Shown here: piece after piece, positions 1 through 8,286 of the stretch
Numbering within the stretch: position 1 is the first letter of the stretch
Layout: each line of letters opens with the position of its first letter
Origin: CAYMJM01 sp964391325
Lineage (GTDB): Bacteria; Patescibacteriota; Dojkabacteria; B142; JAFGMG01
Length of the DNA stretch: 14,975 nucleotides
Direction of reading: 5' to 3'
NCBI GenBank assembly: GCA_964391325.1
Contig: CAYMJM010000019.1
Span: 1-14,975 of the forward strand
The notes under the pieces: model-generated
What the model was told of the DNA's origin: nothing
The model's database searches: none
Seen by the model: only the letters and a program-made list of their open reading frames with translations
Program-made: the position numbers and the translations under genes

Positions 1-1174
1 CTATTGCTAAAAATGCTACTAATCCTGCCACTATTAATAAAATAAATGGTTCTAATAACTTTGTCAAATTATCTGCAGTTTCTGAGACTTCATTATCATA
101 AAAATTAGCCATGTCGAGTAGAACCTGATCAAGCTTTCCCGTCTCTTCCCCGACAGTTACAACTCTCGTAAAAACCGGAGGAAAAATTCCCGATCTAGTT
201 AAGGGAACTGCCAAGGGAACTCCTTTAGAGACTCTCTCCGAACTCAAGTAAACAACTTCTGCGTACAAAACATTTGAAGTTGAGCGTGCTACAATATTTA
301 AAGCATCGATAATCGGGACTCCGCTGCTGAGAAGCAGGGATAAGAGCCTAGAAAATTCTGCTACCTGGATTTTGTGATTCAACGGCCCAAAAACAGGGAC
401 ACTTAGAAATATTCTATGAAATATTCTCTTGCCACTTACTGTAGACCGATAATAAACAGTTGCGGCGGCGATAGAGGCTATCCCCAGTAAAACCACTAAA
501 ATGCCATAGACAGAGCTTATGAAATTTGAGAATTTTACAATGATATTTGTTACAAAAGGGAGCTCTGCTATACCAAAGTCCTCATAAAGTTGCTCCATTT
601 GCGGGACCATAAATACAACAAGAATTATAACGACAACAACAATAGTCAACATGATAATCGCAGGGTATATTAGGGCGCCCCTTATCTTTCCTCTAAGTTT
701 ATGGGACTTCTCCAAATCTTCAGCAATCTTTTCCATTATTTCTACAAGATTTCCACTTTTCTCGCCAGCAGCTATAAGGTTTGTCTGAATTTCATTATAT
801 ATAGAGGTATTACTGGCAAATGCTTGTGAAAGTGGCATACCGTTTTGGAGATCCCGATATACTTTCTCCAATTGTTGCTTCATAGCATCATTCGGTGCTT
901 GTTCTTGCAGAACTTGCATAGCTTGGGTCAGGGGAAGTCCGGCGGTCAACATAGCAACAAGCTGCTTTGTAATAATAACCTTATCTTTAAGCGAGAAACC
1001 TCCTATTTGTATCTGGGAAATTTTGCTCCAGTTTAAACCTAACGCCTCTTCTATACTTATCACTATCAACTCTTTTTCGTGAAGGAAGTTCACAACTCCT
1101 TCTCTAGAATCAGCATCCAATTCACCCGTAACCCTTGTCCCATCTTTATCAGAGGCTATGTACTTATACTTCAT
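1..1174 (-). CDS. pilC: Type IV pilus inner-membrane platform protein PilC (GspF family), C-terminus off window
   Basis: Integral membrane platform protein on which the PilB and PilT motors act during pilus assembly and retraction. The minus strand reads 391 codons from ATG at 1174 to the left edge with no stop. The start is MKYKYIASDKDGTRVTGELD, the usual GspF N-terminus. The two GspF repeats fall at about residues 64-188 and 268-390. Each carries the family's L-L-x-x-G-(L/V)-P signature (MLTAGLPLTQAM and LLLSSGVPIIDAL) and a G-E-x-(S/T)-G motif (AGEKSGNL and VGEETGKLD). Hydrophobic helices lie at about 168-192, 220-243 and 376 to the edge. The family is usually about 400 residues, so only some 10-15 residues are missing. 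It is the third gene of pilB-pilT-pilC, 17 nt after pilT. No Shine-Dalgarno sequence precedes the ATG. A GspF of a type II secretion system is the alternative, but the adjacent pilT favours a pilus. Confidence 0.93.
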   Translation of the reverse strand, partial: MKYKYIASDKDGTRVTGELDADSREGVVNFLHEKELIVISIEEALGLNWSKISQIQIGGFSLKDKVIITKQLVAMLTAGLPLTQAMQVLQEQAPNDAMKQQLEKVYRDLQNGMPLSQAFASNTSIYNEIQTNLIAAGEKSGNLVEIMEKIAEDLEKSHKLRGKIRGALIYPAIIMLTIVVVVIILVVFMVPQMEQLYEDFGIAELPFVTNIIVKFSNFISSVYGILVVLLGIASIAAATVYYRSTVSGKRIFHRIFLSVPVFGPLNHKIQVAEFSRLLSLLLSSGVPIIDALNIVARSTSNVLYAEVVYLSSERVSKGVPLAVPLTRSGIFPPVFTRVVTVGEETGKLDQVLLDMANFYDNEVSETADNLTKLLEPFILLIVAGLVAFLAI

Positions 1175-1191
1175 AGAATTTTATTAATTTC

Positions 1192-2973
1192 TTATCTTAA
1201 TAATAAATCAATTTCATCTGGTTTTGTAGTGAAATTTTTCGCAGTTTCTATATCAATATCTCCGTTACGGATTAAATCTACTAAAGCTTTTTCTATACTG
1301 ACCATACCTACATCAGCACTAGTCTGGATTATGTTATTAATCTGATGAGTTTTACCTTCTCTGATTGCATTCTTTACGGCCGGTGTACCGATCAATATCT
1401 CCATAGCAGCTTTTCGACCCCCTGTTCTAAGAGGAACAAGACGTTGAGAAATAATACCAGAAAGCATGCTGCTTAACTGCGATCTTACTTGATTTTGCTG
1501 ACCTTCTGGGAAAACATCTATAATACGATCTACAGACTGAGCTGCATTATTGGTGTGGAGAGTCGCAAAAACCAGATGGCCGGTTTCTGCTATAGTTAAA
1601 GCAGAAGCTATTGTCTCATAATCTCTCATCTCACCAATCACTACAACATCAGGATCCTGCCTGAGAACAGCACGAAGCGCAGCTTTCCAGCTTGTAGTAT
1701 CATTAAACATATTTCTTTGTGCAATCAAAGCTACTTTAGGTTCGTATATATATTCAACAGGGTCCTCAATTGAAACAACATGTCTAGGCTCTGTGCGGTT
1801 TATTTCCTCTATCATGGCTGCAATTGTAGTGCTTTTTCCACTGCCTGTAGGACCAGTTACCAAAACAAGACCATAAGGGACCTTACTAAATTCCTTTAAA
1901 ATCGGAGGAAGCCCTAGTTCATCTATAGTGCGTACTGTCTTGGGAATCTGTCGGAAAGCTCCAGCTAAGTGACCACGTTCTCTGAAAATATTGACCCTGA
2001 ATCTATTACTCTGAGGATCAACATGCATAAAATCTGCCTCTATATTTTCCTCTTTTAAAACTTTTTGTTGCTCTTCAGAGAGTATAGGTAAAAGCATCCT
2101 TTCTATATGCTCATCTGTCACGGGATTCTGTCCTATATTTTCCAGACGTCCATCAAGCCTTAGATGAACAGGGTAGCCTACACTGAAATGGATATCCGAC
2201 GCATCTTTGGAAACAGCTAAGTTTATATAATCCTGCAATTGTGCTGTATTCGGATTCAATACATTTTGATCTATTTCGATCTCATTCGTAACCTGTGGCT
2301 CAACCGGCTGATTTTCAACCATTTTTGATGGATTAGACAGCACTGTGCTTTCATTTTGTTGACTCTGCTCGTATGGAAGAGGGCTTTGTTTCTCAATAGT
2401 AGTATTAATCTCTGCCTGCGTACCAGTCCTCTCTGACGACATACTTGTCTCTGTGCTGAGTTGTTGTTCGGGCTGTTTCACAATTAATTCATTAGCTGTC
2501 GGCGTGAAACTTTGAGAATCCTGCATCATCTCCACCTTAGAATCCGGCTGTTGAATAAATGGTTTAGAAACCACCCTAGTTCCGTCACTGTCAACTACTT
2601 CATTATGATCAACTGGTTCAGACGGGTCCATATAAGCTTGTTGTAATAATCCAGATTCTTTAGATACAGGATCTTTAATATCGGGTAGAGGAGAACTGAT
2701 ATCCGCATCCATAGATGGCGACTCTGCCTGCTGAGTTGTCTGATTGAGTGGCGGGTATAAACCACCACTAACAGTCTCGCTTTCTTTTGTCTGATCAGTA
2801 GGAGCAGCAAACTGTGGTTGCTGATTACCTCCATCCAGACTAACAGGAGGCTGGACAGGTTGACTAAGGTCGCTATCAGCTGGCAGATTGGAAGCAGCAG
2901 AGTCTGCGTTCACTTGATCATTGACCTTTTGTGTATTGTTTTGTTGGTTAGTTGCTAAGTCTACAAATGGCAT
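1192..2973 (-). CDS. pilT: Type IV pilus retraction ATPase PilT with long N-terminal extension
   Basis: Hexameric cytoplasmic ATPase that drives pilus retraction. The 593-residue product is much longer than typical PilT (about 340-370). The PilT core starts near residue 243 (LQDYINLAVSKDASDIHFSVG). It has Walker A GPTGSGKST at 374-382, Walker B VVVIGEMRD at 443-451, the His box TGHLVFATLHTNNA at 464-477, and the PilT-specific AIREGKTHQI at 536-545. The last motif separates it from PilB. Residues 1-240 are rich in Q, S, P, E, D and T with no recognisable domain, and look disordered. The reading frame is continuous through the tail and has no obvious internal start near the core. The start at 2973 lies 26 nt after the pilB stop, has no Shine-Dalgarno sequence, and sits in an A-rich context (CAAAAATATG). 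It is probably co-transcribed with pilB. The tail's role is unknown. Confidence 0.93.
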   Translation of the reverse strand: MPFVDLATNQQNNTQKVNDQVNADSAASNLPADSDLSQPVQPPVSLDGGNQQPQFAAPTDQTKESETVSGGLYPPLNQTTQQAESPSMDADISSPLPDIKDPVSKESGLLQQAYMDPSEPVDHNEVVDSDGTRVVSKPFIQQPDSKVEMMQDSQSFTPTANELIVKQPEQQLSTETSMSSERTGTQAEINTTIEKQSPLPYEQSQQNESTVLSNPSKMVENQPVEPQVTNEIEIDQNVLNPNTAQLQDYINLAVSKDASDIHFSVGYPVHLRLDGRLENIGQNPVTDEHIERMLLPILSEEQQKVLKEENIEADFMHVDPQSNRFRVNIFRERGHLAGAFRQIPKTVRTIDELGLPPILKEFSKVPYGLVLVTGPTGSGKSTTIAAMIEEINRTEPRHVVSIEDPVEYIYEPKVALIAQRNMFNDTTSWKAALRAVLRQDPDVVVIGEMRDYETIASALTIAETGHLVFATLHTNNAAQSVDRIIDVFPEGQQNQVRSQLSSMLSGIISQRLVPLRTGGRKAAMEILIGTPAVKNAIREGKTHQINNIIQTSADVGMVSIEKALVDLIRNGDIDIETAKNFTTKPDEIDLLLR

Positions 2974-2999
2974 ATTTTTGATATAAAATATTTAAAGTG

Positions 3000-4916
3000 T
3001 TAATTAATAACTCTTAAAACTTCCTCTATTGTCGTGACTCCTTCTAAAGCTTTCATGAACCCATCCTGCATCATGGTAATCATCCCTTCAGATATAGCCT
3101 GTTTATTTATTTCTCCAGCAGAACGTTCCTGCATAATCATCTGTCCAATGATCGGACTGATTAACATAACTTCAAAAATACCAATACGTCCGTTATACCC
3201 AGTATTATTGCACTTAGGACATCCTTGACCTTTATATAGCGTCACAACATCATCTTCTATAGTGTCCGGTGACTTAGCTTCATTTTTGGGATAAGCAAAT
3301 AAATCAAATCCACGAAGTCCTTCCAATGTTTTGTGTATTTGTTTAACAATTTCAATTGAGGCTGGGTAGGCGACTTTACACTCCGTGCATACTTTCCGAA
3401 CTAAACGCTGCGCCATTACAACATTAATAGTAGAGCTGATTAAAAATGGTTCTATGCCCATGTCTGTCATACGAGGCAATGCACCAGCTGCGCTGTTTGT
3501 ATGTAAAGTAGCTAGTACTAAATGTCCAGTCAAAGCAGCCTGAGTTGCAAGGTTAGCAGTTTCTCCATCACGGATTTCTCCCACCATAATAATATCAGGA
3601 TCCTGCCTGAGAAAAGATCTCAGTGCTTTAGCAAAGGTCAATCCAACATCATTATTTACCTGTACCTGTATCACACCGTCTACCCGTATCTCAACGGGAT
3701 CCTCAATAGTAATGATATTGACTTCCGGTTTATTCAAAATCTTTAATGAGCTTGCGAGAGTCTGAGTCTTACCACTACCTGTAGGACCAGTTACCAGAAT
3801 TATCCCTTGTGTCTTTTTAAGGTTCTCAACAAATACTTTGTAAGCAGGCCCTCTTAGCCCTGTATCTTTTAGATCCATAGTCCCCCCACCTTTTTCCAGT
3901 AGCCTCATAACTACTTTCTCCCCATACACAGTAGGGACTACAGAAACACGTAGGTCTATAAGCTTATTATCACTCTTAACCTGAAAGCGACCGTCCTGAG
4001 GAATGCGTTTTTCATCAATTTTTAAATTAGATAAAATTTTGATTCTGGAGACAATCGCGCTGGAAAGTTTCTTTGGTATAGTCAATTTCTCGGAAAGAAC
4101 TCCATATATTCTAAATCTGACACTTACCTTTTTTTCTCTAGGCTCAATATGGACATCAGAGGCTTTATATTTGATAGCATATTCCAAAATCATATTAACT
4201 ATTTTTGATACGGGCGCCGAATTCAAATCCATAGAAAGGTCTTCAACCTTGCCTATAGTGCCTAACTCAACTATATCATCTGACACTTCTTCTAGAGCTT
4301 CTGAGACCTGTGAGCCAATCTGAGCCCCGTATTTATTATCAATTACCTGTTGTATACCTGTGCGGGAAGCAAAGAACACAATTGATTTTCTTCCCATCAA
4401 AGTTTCTATATACCTTACTTTCTGGATGTCCAAAGGATCTCTCATTGCCAGCTTGACGCGCTCATCAGAAGTTGTGTCAAATGCAATAACCTCATTTTTC
4501 TGGGCTTCTTCTGGGGGTATTAAATTTAATATTTCATGACTAATTTGCTGTGAAACAATATCAACATACTCAATACCAAACATTTCAGCTTTTATTTGAG
4601 CAATCTCATCATCGGTAGCCAAGCCCTTGGCAAGCAAGACCGCTTCAGGATCTGTTCCCTTTGTTACTGTCTCTAGCTTCACCTCGCGCGCAGTTACAGG
4701 ATCCAGCCTCTGCTTGGTAAATAAAGCATCCACTATACTTTTCATACCCTTGACACTTTTTGCCGTAGAGGAGGAGGGGGGAGGTGCAATATTTGCAGCT
4801 GGAACAGCTTGTTTAGGTGTTGGTATCGCTGGCTGTGTCCCCAAATTAGTCGCAAGGTCATTTAACTTATCTGAAAGTTGGCTATTCAAATTGTTGGAAG
4901 AACTATTCGGATCCAT
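3000..4916 (-). CDS. pilB: Type IV pilus assembly ATPase PilB (GspE family)
   Basis: Cytoplasmic hexameric ATPase that powers pilin polymerisation. The 638-residue product is a little longer than usual. Residues 1-55 are a Pro/Ser/Asn-rich linker. An MshEN/T2SSE-N-type domain follows at about 58-200. The ATPase core starts near 230 (SKIVNMILEYAIKYKASDVH). It has Walker A GPTGSGKTQT at 377-386, Walker B DIIMVGEIRD at 441-450 and the His box TGHLVLATLHTNSA at 463-476. A tetracysteine zinc-binding site, C510-x2-C513 and C566-x2-C569, is characteristic of PilB/GspE and absent from PilT. Frame and motifs are intact. It is the first gene of the minus-strand pilus operon, behind the promoter at 4945-4973, which leaves a leader of about 21 nt. 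The ATG at 4916 has no Shine-Dalgarno sequence (GCTGCCCATGG). GspE of a type II secretion system is a less likely alternative given pilT next door. Confidence 0.95.
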   Translation of the reverse strand: MDPNSSSNNLNSQLSDKLNDLATNLGTQPAIPTPKQAVPAANIAPPPSSSTAKSVKGMKSIVDALFTKQRLDPVTAREVKLETVTKGTDPEAVLLAKGLATDDEIAQIKAEMFGIEYVDIVSQQISHEILNLIPPEEAQKNEVIAFDTTSDERVKLAMRDPLDIQKVRYIETLMGRKSIVFFASRTGIQQVIDNKYGAQIGSQVSEALEEVSDDIVELGTIGKVEDLSMDLNSAPVSKIVNMILEYAIKYKASDVHIEPREKKVSVRFRIYGVLSEKLTIPKKLSSAIVSRIKILSNLKIDEKRIPQDGRFQVKSDNKLIDLRVSVVPTVYGEKVVMRLLEKGGGTMDLKDTGLRGPAYKVFVENLKKTQGIILVTGPTGSGKTQTLASSLKILNKPEVNIITIEDPVEIRVDGVIQVQVNNDVGLTFAKALRSFLRQDPDIIMVGEIRDGETANLATQAALTGHLVLATLHTNSAAGALPRMTDMGIEPFLISSTINVVMAQRLVRKVCTECKVAYPASIEIVKQIHKTLEGLRGFDLFAYPKNEAKSPDTIEDDVVTLYKGQGCPKCNNTGYNGRIGIFEVMLISPIIGQMIMQERSAGEINKQAISEGMITMMQDGFMKALEGVTTIEEVLRVIN

Positions 4917-4944
4917 GGGCAGCTACAGAAATATTTCTATTTAA

Positions 4945-4973
4945 ATAGTATTGTATATAGAGCAGCAAGTCAA
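4945..4973 (-). promoter_or_regulatory. Sigma-70-type promoter of the pilBTC operon
   Basis: On the minus strand, -35 TTGACT (4968-4973) is separated by exactly 17 bp from -10 TACTAT (4945-4950). Transcription would start near 4938, leaving about 21 nt before the pilB ATG. It is one of the best promoter matches I found in the window and is divergent from the promoter of the delta-prime-like gene. Confidence 0.65.
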
Positions 4974-5011
4974 TATTAGTACAAGTAAAGTCATTTTTTA
5001 TACTTCATTCA

Positions 5012-5020
5012 TGGTAAAAT
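5012..5020 (+). promoter_or_regulatory. Extended -10 element, probably giving a leaderless mRNA
   Basis: TGGTAAAAT is a good extended -10 (TGn then TAAAAT at 5015-5020). Only five bases separate it from the ATG at 5026, so initiation 6-7 nt downstream would place the transcript start at or next to the start codon. There is no clear -35, which extended -10 promoters may lack. A second possible -10, TATACT at 4999-5004, would start transcription at the alternative ATG at 5011. Confidence 0.4.
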
Positions 5021-5025
5021 TAAAT

Positions 5026-5697
5026 ATGCATTATTTGACTCACTCAACAATCATCGAAACTGACAATGTTTCTATTGAAATTATAGAAACGTATATCAAT
5101 CCTTTGATTGGAGGGAGAGATAATAACCCAGATTATTTTGAACTAAAAATAACAGACAGACAGTCAATTGGAGTTCGAGAAGTTAAGGAAATGATAAAAT
5201 GGCTTCAGATGAAACCTTTCCAGTCAGTTAATAAAGTTGCTGTTATTTTAGAAGCAGAAAGGCTCACTATTGAGGCGCAAAACAGTCTTCTGAAAACACT
5301 AGAAGAGCCTCCTAAGAATAACTATATATTTTTGATAACCAGCAATCACAAAGCTCTTTTACAAACAATCATTTCAAGGGCGGGTATTATTCGGGTAGCC
5401 AGCGGACAACTCAAAAATCCTTCTGAAAATACCGTAGCTGACATTTTAAATACAGACATACAAACACAGCTTAAGTGGATTGACTCGATTTATAACAGCA
5501 AAGATCCCATAGGACGAAAAGCTCAGATTCAATTGTTTCTGGAAAACGTTTACAACTATACAAAGCAACAAACAGACCTTGGAACCAAAAAACAAAATCT
5601 TGAGTTAATAGTCAAGACACTTGAAGGCTTACGCAGAAATGTTAATATTAAATTGCTTTTAGAAAATTTTTTATTTAACTACAAAAAATATGAATAA
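5026..5697 (+). CDS. Minimal DNA polymerase III delta-prime-like clamp-loader subunit (no P-loop)
   Basis: Likely clamp-loader subunit that helps load the sliding clamp during replication. From ATG 5026 the product is about 223 residues, against about 330 for E. coli HolB. The hallmark AQNSLLKTLEEPP is at residues 84-96, after KVAVILEAERLT, which replaces Walker B. TIISRAGIIRV at 114-124 retains the arginine-finger pair Ser117-Arg118 of the SRC motif but has Ala in place of Cys. The N-terminal P-loop is absent, so ATP binding is not expected. Delta-prime is a non-hydrolysing subunit in E. coli too. The frame stays open back to ATG 4951, with another ATG at 5011. I chose 5026 because it fits the AAATATG start context of other genes here and lies just after an extended -10. 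It overlaps the next gene by 8 nt. Confidence 0.75.
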   Translation: MHYLTHSTIIETDNVSIEIIETYINPLIGGRDNNPDYFELKITDRQSIGVREVKEMIKWLQMKPFQSVNKVAVILEAERLTIEAQNSLLKTLEEPPKNNYIFLITSNHKALLQTIISRAGIIRVASGQLKNPSENTVADILNTDIQTQLKWIDSIYNSKDPIGRKAQIQLFLENVYNYTKQQTDLGTKKQNLELIVKTLEGLRRNVNIKLLLENFLFNYKKYE

Positions 5698-6163
5698 AAA
5701 AATTCTTTTTATAACGTATCTGTATACCACAGCGTTTATAGGCATTGTAGTTATCTTCTGGTTTTCGACTTTGAATAACTTAACAATATACTCCCCGGGC
5801 TTGTCCTTGGCCCTGGAACGAGCCACTTATTGTATAGCATTTGCTTTCCTACAAATTTTAATATTTAGGGCGCTGATTGGAACTTTTAAAATAACAATTG
5901 ACAAATTATCTTTTGCCCGGAATAAAAAGGAACAGACAGAAGATAGAGAATTCCGTCTGATAGTTGAAACACTAATTATGACCAATTCTATATTAATATC
6001 CACAATCATAGTACTAGTGAACGACTATATTCTAAGAAGTACACCGGGAAGAGAGGCAGGGGTTTATACAATACTCACATCGATGCTGGGTGTTTTTATC
6101 GCTGCATTGATGAGCTATTCATGGCCTATATTCAATATCTCAAGGCCCAGATCCATAAAGTAA
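5690..6163 (+). CDS. Four-helix membrane protein of unknown function
   Basis: I do not recognise this 157-residue protein. It has four hydrophobic segments at about residues 4-28, 42-66, 89-114 and 123-147. A basic/charged loop between helices 2 and 3 (about 68-88) is probably cytoplasmic. There is no signal-peptide cleavage motif, catalytic motif or cysteine pair. The ATG overlaps the end of the delta-prime-like gene by 8 nt, so translation may be coupled and the two genes are almost certainly co-transcribed. The start context (AAAAAATATG) lacks a Shine-Dalgarno sequence and matches several other genes in the window. It is followed by the gyrB promoter region with no obvious terminator between. 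Continuous hydrophobic patterning and the operon position support a real gene. Confidence 0.75.
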   Translation: MNKKILFITYLYTTAFIGIVVIFWFSTLNNLTIYSPGLSLALERATYCIAFAFLQILIFRALIGTFKITIDKLSFARNKKEQTEDREFRLIVETLIMTNSILISTIIVLVNDYILRSTPGREAGVYTILTSMLGVFIAALMSYSWPIFNISRPRSIK

Positions 6164-6169
6164 TGGAGC

Positions 6170-6198
6170 TTATACTTAATTTATAAATATGCTATACT
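6170..6198 (+). promoter_or_regulatory. Extended -10 promoter of the gyrase operon
   Basis: TGCTATACT (6190-6198) is an extended -10 with TATACT at 6193-6198. A weak -35, TTATAC, lies at 6170-6175 with a 17-bp spacer. A transcript starting near 6205 would have a leader of about 115 nt before the gyrB ATG at 6321. I see no convincing riboswitch or attenuator in that leader. Confidence 0.55.
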
Positions 6199-6320
6199 AA
6201 TTAGTCCTTTTACTTATTTAGTGTAAATCTGCTTTAGGTTTCTATAAACAATTACTGTCAAAAAAGGATTTCTTATTCTCAAGCATTAACTTTGAATTAC
6301 AATTATTAACCATACTGAAG

Positions 6321-8267
6321 ATGGCAAAACAAGCTGATACGACAAATTATGATGCAAGTAAAATTACGATTCTGGAAGGATTGGAGGCAATTCGTAAAAG
6401 ACCGGCTATGTATATCGGAGATAGTGGAATAGAAGGTCTTCACCACCTGCTGAAGGAAATAGTTGACAACGCCATTGATGAGGCGTTGGGAGGGTACTGC
6501 GATAGAATAGAGCTTACATTAAACAAAGACGGATCCGCCACAGTAAGTGACAATGGTCGTGGTATCCCAGTTGATATTCATCCCATCAAAAAAATCAGCG
6601 CTCTTGAGGTAATTATGACCAGCCTGCACTCGGGAGGTAAATTTGATAATTCAAGCTATAAAGTTTCAGGAGGGCTTCATGGGGTAGGAATCTCTGTAGT
6701 AAATGCTCTGAGTACACATGTCAGGGTCGAGATTAGACGCGAGGGAAAAATTTGGATGCAAGAATATGAAAAAGGACATCCCCTTTATAGCGTAAAAGAA
6801 GCTGGAACGGCCAACGATACAGGAACCATCATAACATTTACCCCAGATCCCGAAATATTTGATACAGTTGAATTTAGCTTCAAAAAAATTCTACAAAAGT
6901 ACAAACAACAGGCATACTTAACGGCAGGGCTAACATTTAACCTGAAAGACCTTCGAGACCCTAGGCCCCAGGCGGACATGGATAGCCCTGTAACTTTTAA
7001 TTATCACTTTGAAGGTGGGATTAAGTCATATGTCAAAAGTCTGAACAGAAGACAAAAAGCCATTAATCAAAATATCTTTTATGTAAATAAAGAGGAAGAC
7101 AATGTTAATGTTGAAGTTGCCTTACAGTATACAAAAGACCTGCAAGAAAGAGTTCTATGCTTCGCCAACAATATTATTAACTCAGAAGGAGGGACTCACC
7201 TTGCTGGATTTAGAATTGCCCTTACCAAAAGCTTAAATGACTATCTGGAAGCGATAGCCACAGAAAAAGAAAAAAGTTTTAAATTTTCTGGCGACGATAC
7301 AAGAGAGGGGCTAACTGCGATTATTTCCGTGAAGGTACCAGATCCTCAATACGAAGGTCAAACCAAGATTAAATTAAACAACCCAGAGGTAACTCAAATA
7401 GTAAGAAAGGTAGTTGAGGAAGCACTAAAAACACACTTAGAAGAGCAGCCAAACGAGGCAAGAGCAATAATTAACAGAGCTGTTATAGCAAATAAAGCAA
7501 GAAGAGCAGCTAAAGCGGCCCGAGAGGCTGTAATCAGGAAAGGAGCACTAGAAGGAGGGACTCTTCCCGGCAAATTAGCCGACTGCAGCACAAAAAAACC
7601 AGAAGAATCCGAGTTATATATAGTAGAGGGAGATTCTGCAGGCGGATCAGCCAAGCAAGCCCGAGATAGACGAACACAGGCTATTTTCCCATTGAGGGGT
7701 AAACCTCTTAACTCGGAGAAGTACAGGCTGGACAGGGTATTTAGCAATCAGGAAATCAAAGATCTGATAGTTGCTATAGGTGCAGGGGTAGGAGAAACAT
7801 TTGACGAGTCTAAAATCCGCTATCACAAAATTATCCTCATGAACGATGCCGATGTGGATGGAGAGCACATTACAACACTTATGTTGACACTATTCTTCAG
7901 ACACATGAAAGACATTATACAGAAAGGTTTTCTTTACGTAGCTCAGCCACCTTTGTTTAGGATAGAGGTAAGTAATAACGAATCGTACTGGGTGATAGAT
8001 GAGGAGGCTCGTGACAAAAAACTTGCAGAAATTAAGGCTGCAGGCAAAGAAATCAAAACTATACAAAGATTCAAGGGCCTAGGAGAAATGCAACCTGAAC
8101 AATTATGGAACACAACTATGGACCCTGCAACAAGAGTTCTTAAAAGAATCAATATTGACGAAGCAGAAGAAGCAGACAAGGTGTTTGATATGTTAATGGG
8201 CACCGAGGTAGGACCAAGAAAGAAGTTCATACAAACTTACAGCAAAACCGCTGAATTGGATGTTTAA
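6321..8267 (+). CDS. gyrB: DNA gyrase subunit B
   Basis: ATPase subunit of DNA gyrase, which introduces negative supercoils together with GyrA. The product is 648 residues, like the compact form of Gram-positives, and lacks the large insertion of proteobacterial GyrB. The GHKL ATPase domain shows EIVDNAIDE with the catalytic Glu46 and Asn50, DNGRGIP at 77-83 and GGLHGVG at 117-123. The transducer domain follows. The TOPRIM domain has VEGDSAGGS from Glu436 and the metal-binding NDADVDGEH with Asp509, Asp511 and Asp513. The C-terminal RFKGLGEMQPEQLW is present near 583-596. The start is MAKQADTTNYDASKITILEG. It has no Shine-Dalgarno sequence. Pairing with a GyrA that carries a GyrA box supports gyrase over topoisomerase IV. 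Confidence 0.97.
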   Translation: MAKQADTTNYDASKITILEGLEAIRKRPAMYIGDSGIEGLHHLLKEIVDNAIDEALGGYCDRIELTLNKDGSATVSDNGRGIPVDIHPIKKISALEVIMTSLHSGGKFDNSSYKVSGGLHGVGISVVNALSTHVRVEIRREGKIWMQEYEKGHPLYSVKEAGTANDTGTIITFTPDPEIFDTVEFSFKKILQKYKQQAYLTAGLTFNLKDLRDPRPQADMDSPVTFNYHFEGGIKSYVKSLNRRQKAINQNIFYVNKEEDNVNVEVALQYTKDLQERVLCFANNIINSEGGTHLAGFRIALTKSLNDYLEAIATEKEKSFKFSGDDTREGLTAIISVKVPDPQYEGQTKIKLNNPEVTQIVRKVVEEALKTHLEEQPNEARAIINRAVIANKARRAAKAAREAVIRKGALEGGTLPGKLADCSTKKPEESELYIVEGDSAGGSAKQARDRRTQAIFPLRGKPLNSEKYRLDRVFSNQEIKDLIVAIGAGVGETFDESKIRYHKIILMNDADVDGEHITTLMLTLFFRHMKDIIQKGFLYVAQPPLFRIEVSNNESYWVIDEEARDKKLAEIKAAGKEIKTIQRFKGLGEMQPEQLWNTTMDPATRVLKRINIDEAEEADKVFDMLMGTEVGPRKKFIQTYSKTAELDV

Positions 8268-8286
8268 CTCTTTATCAACTTAAAAT

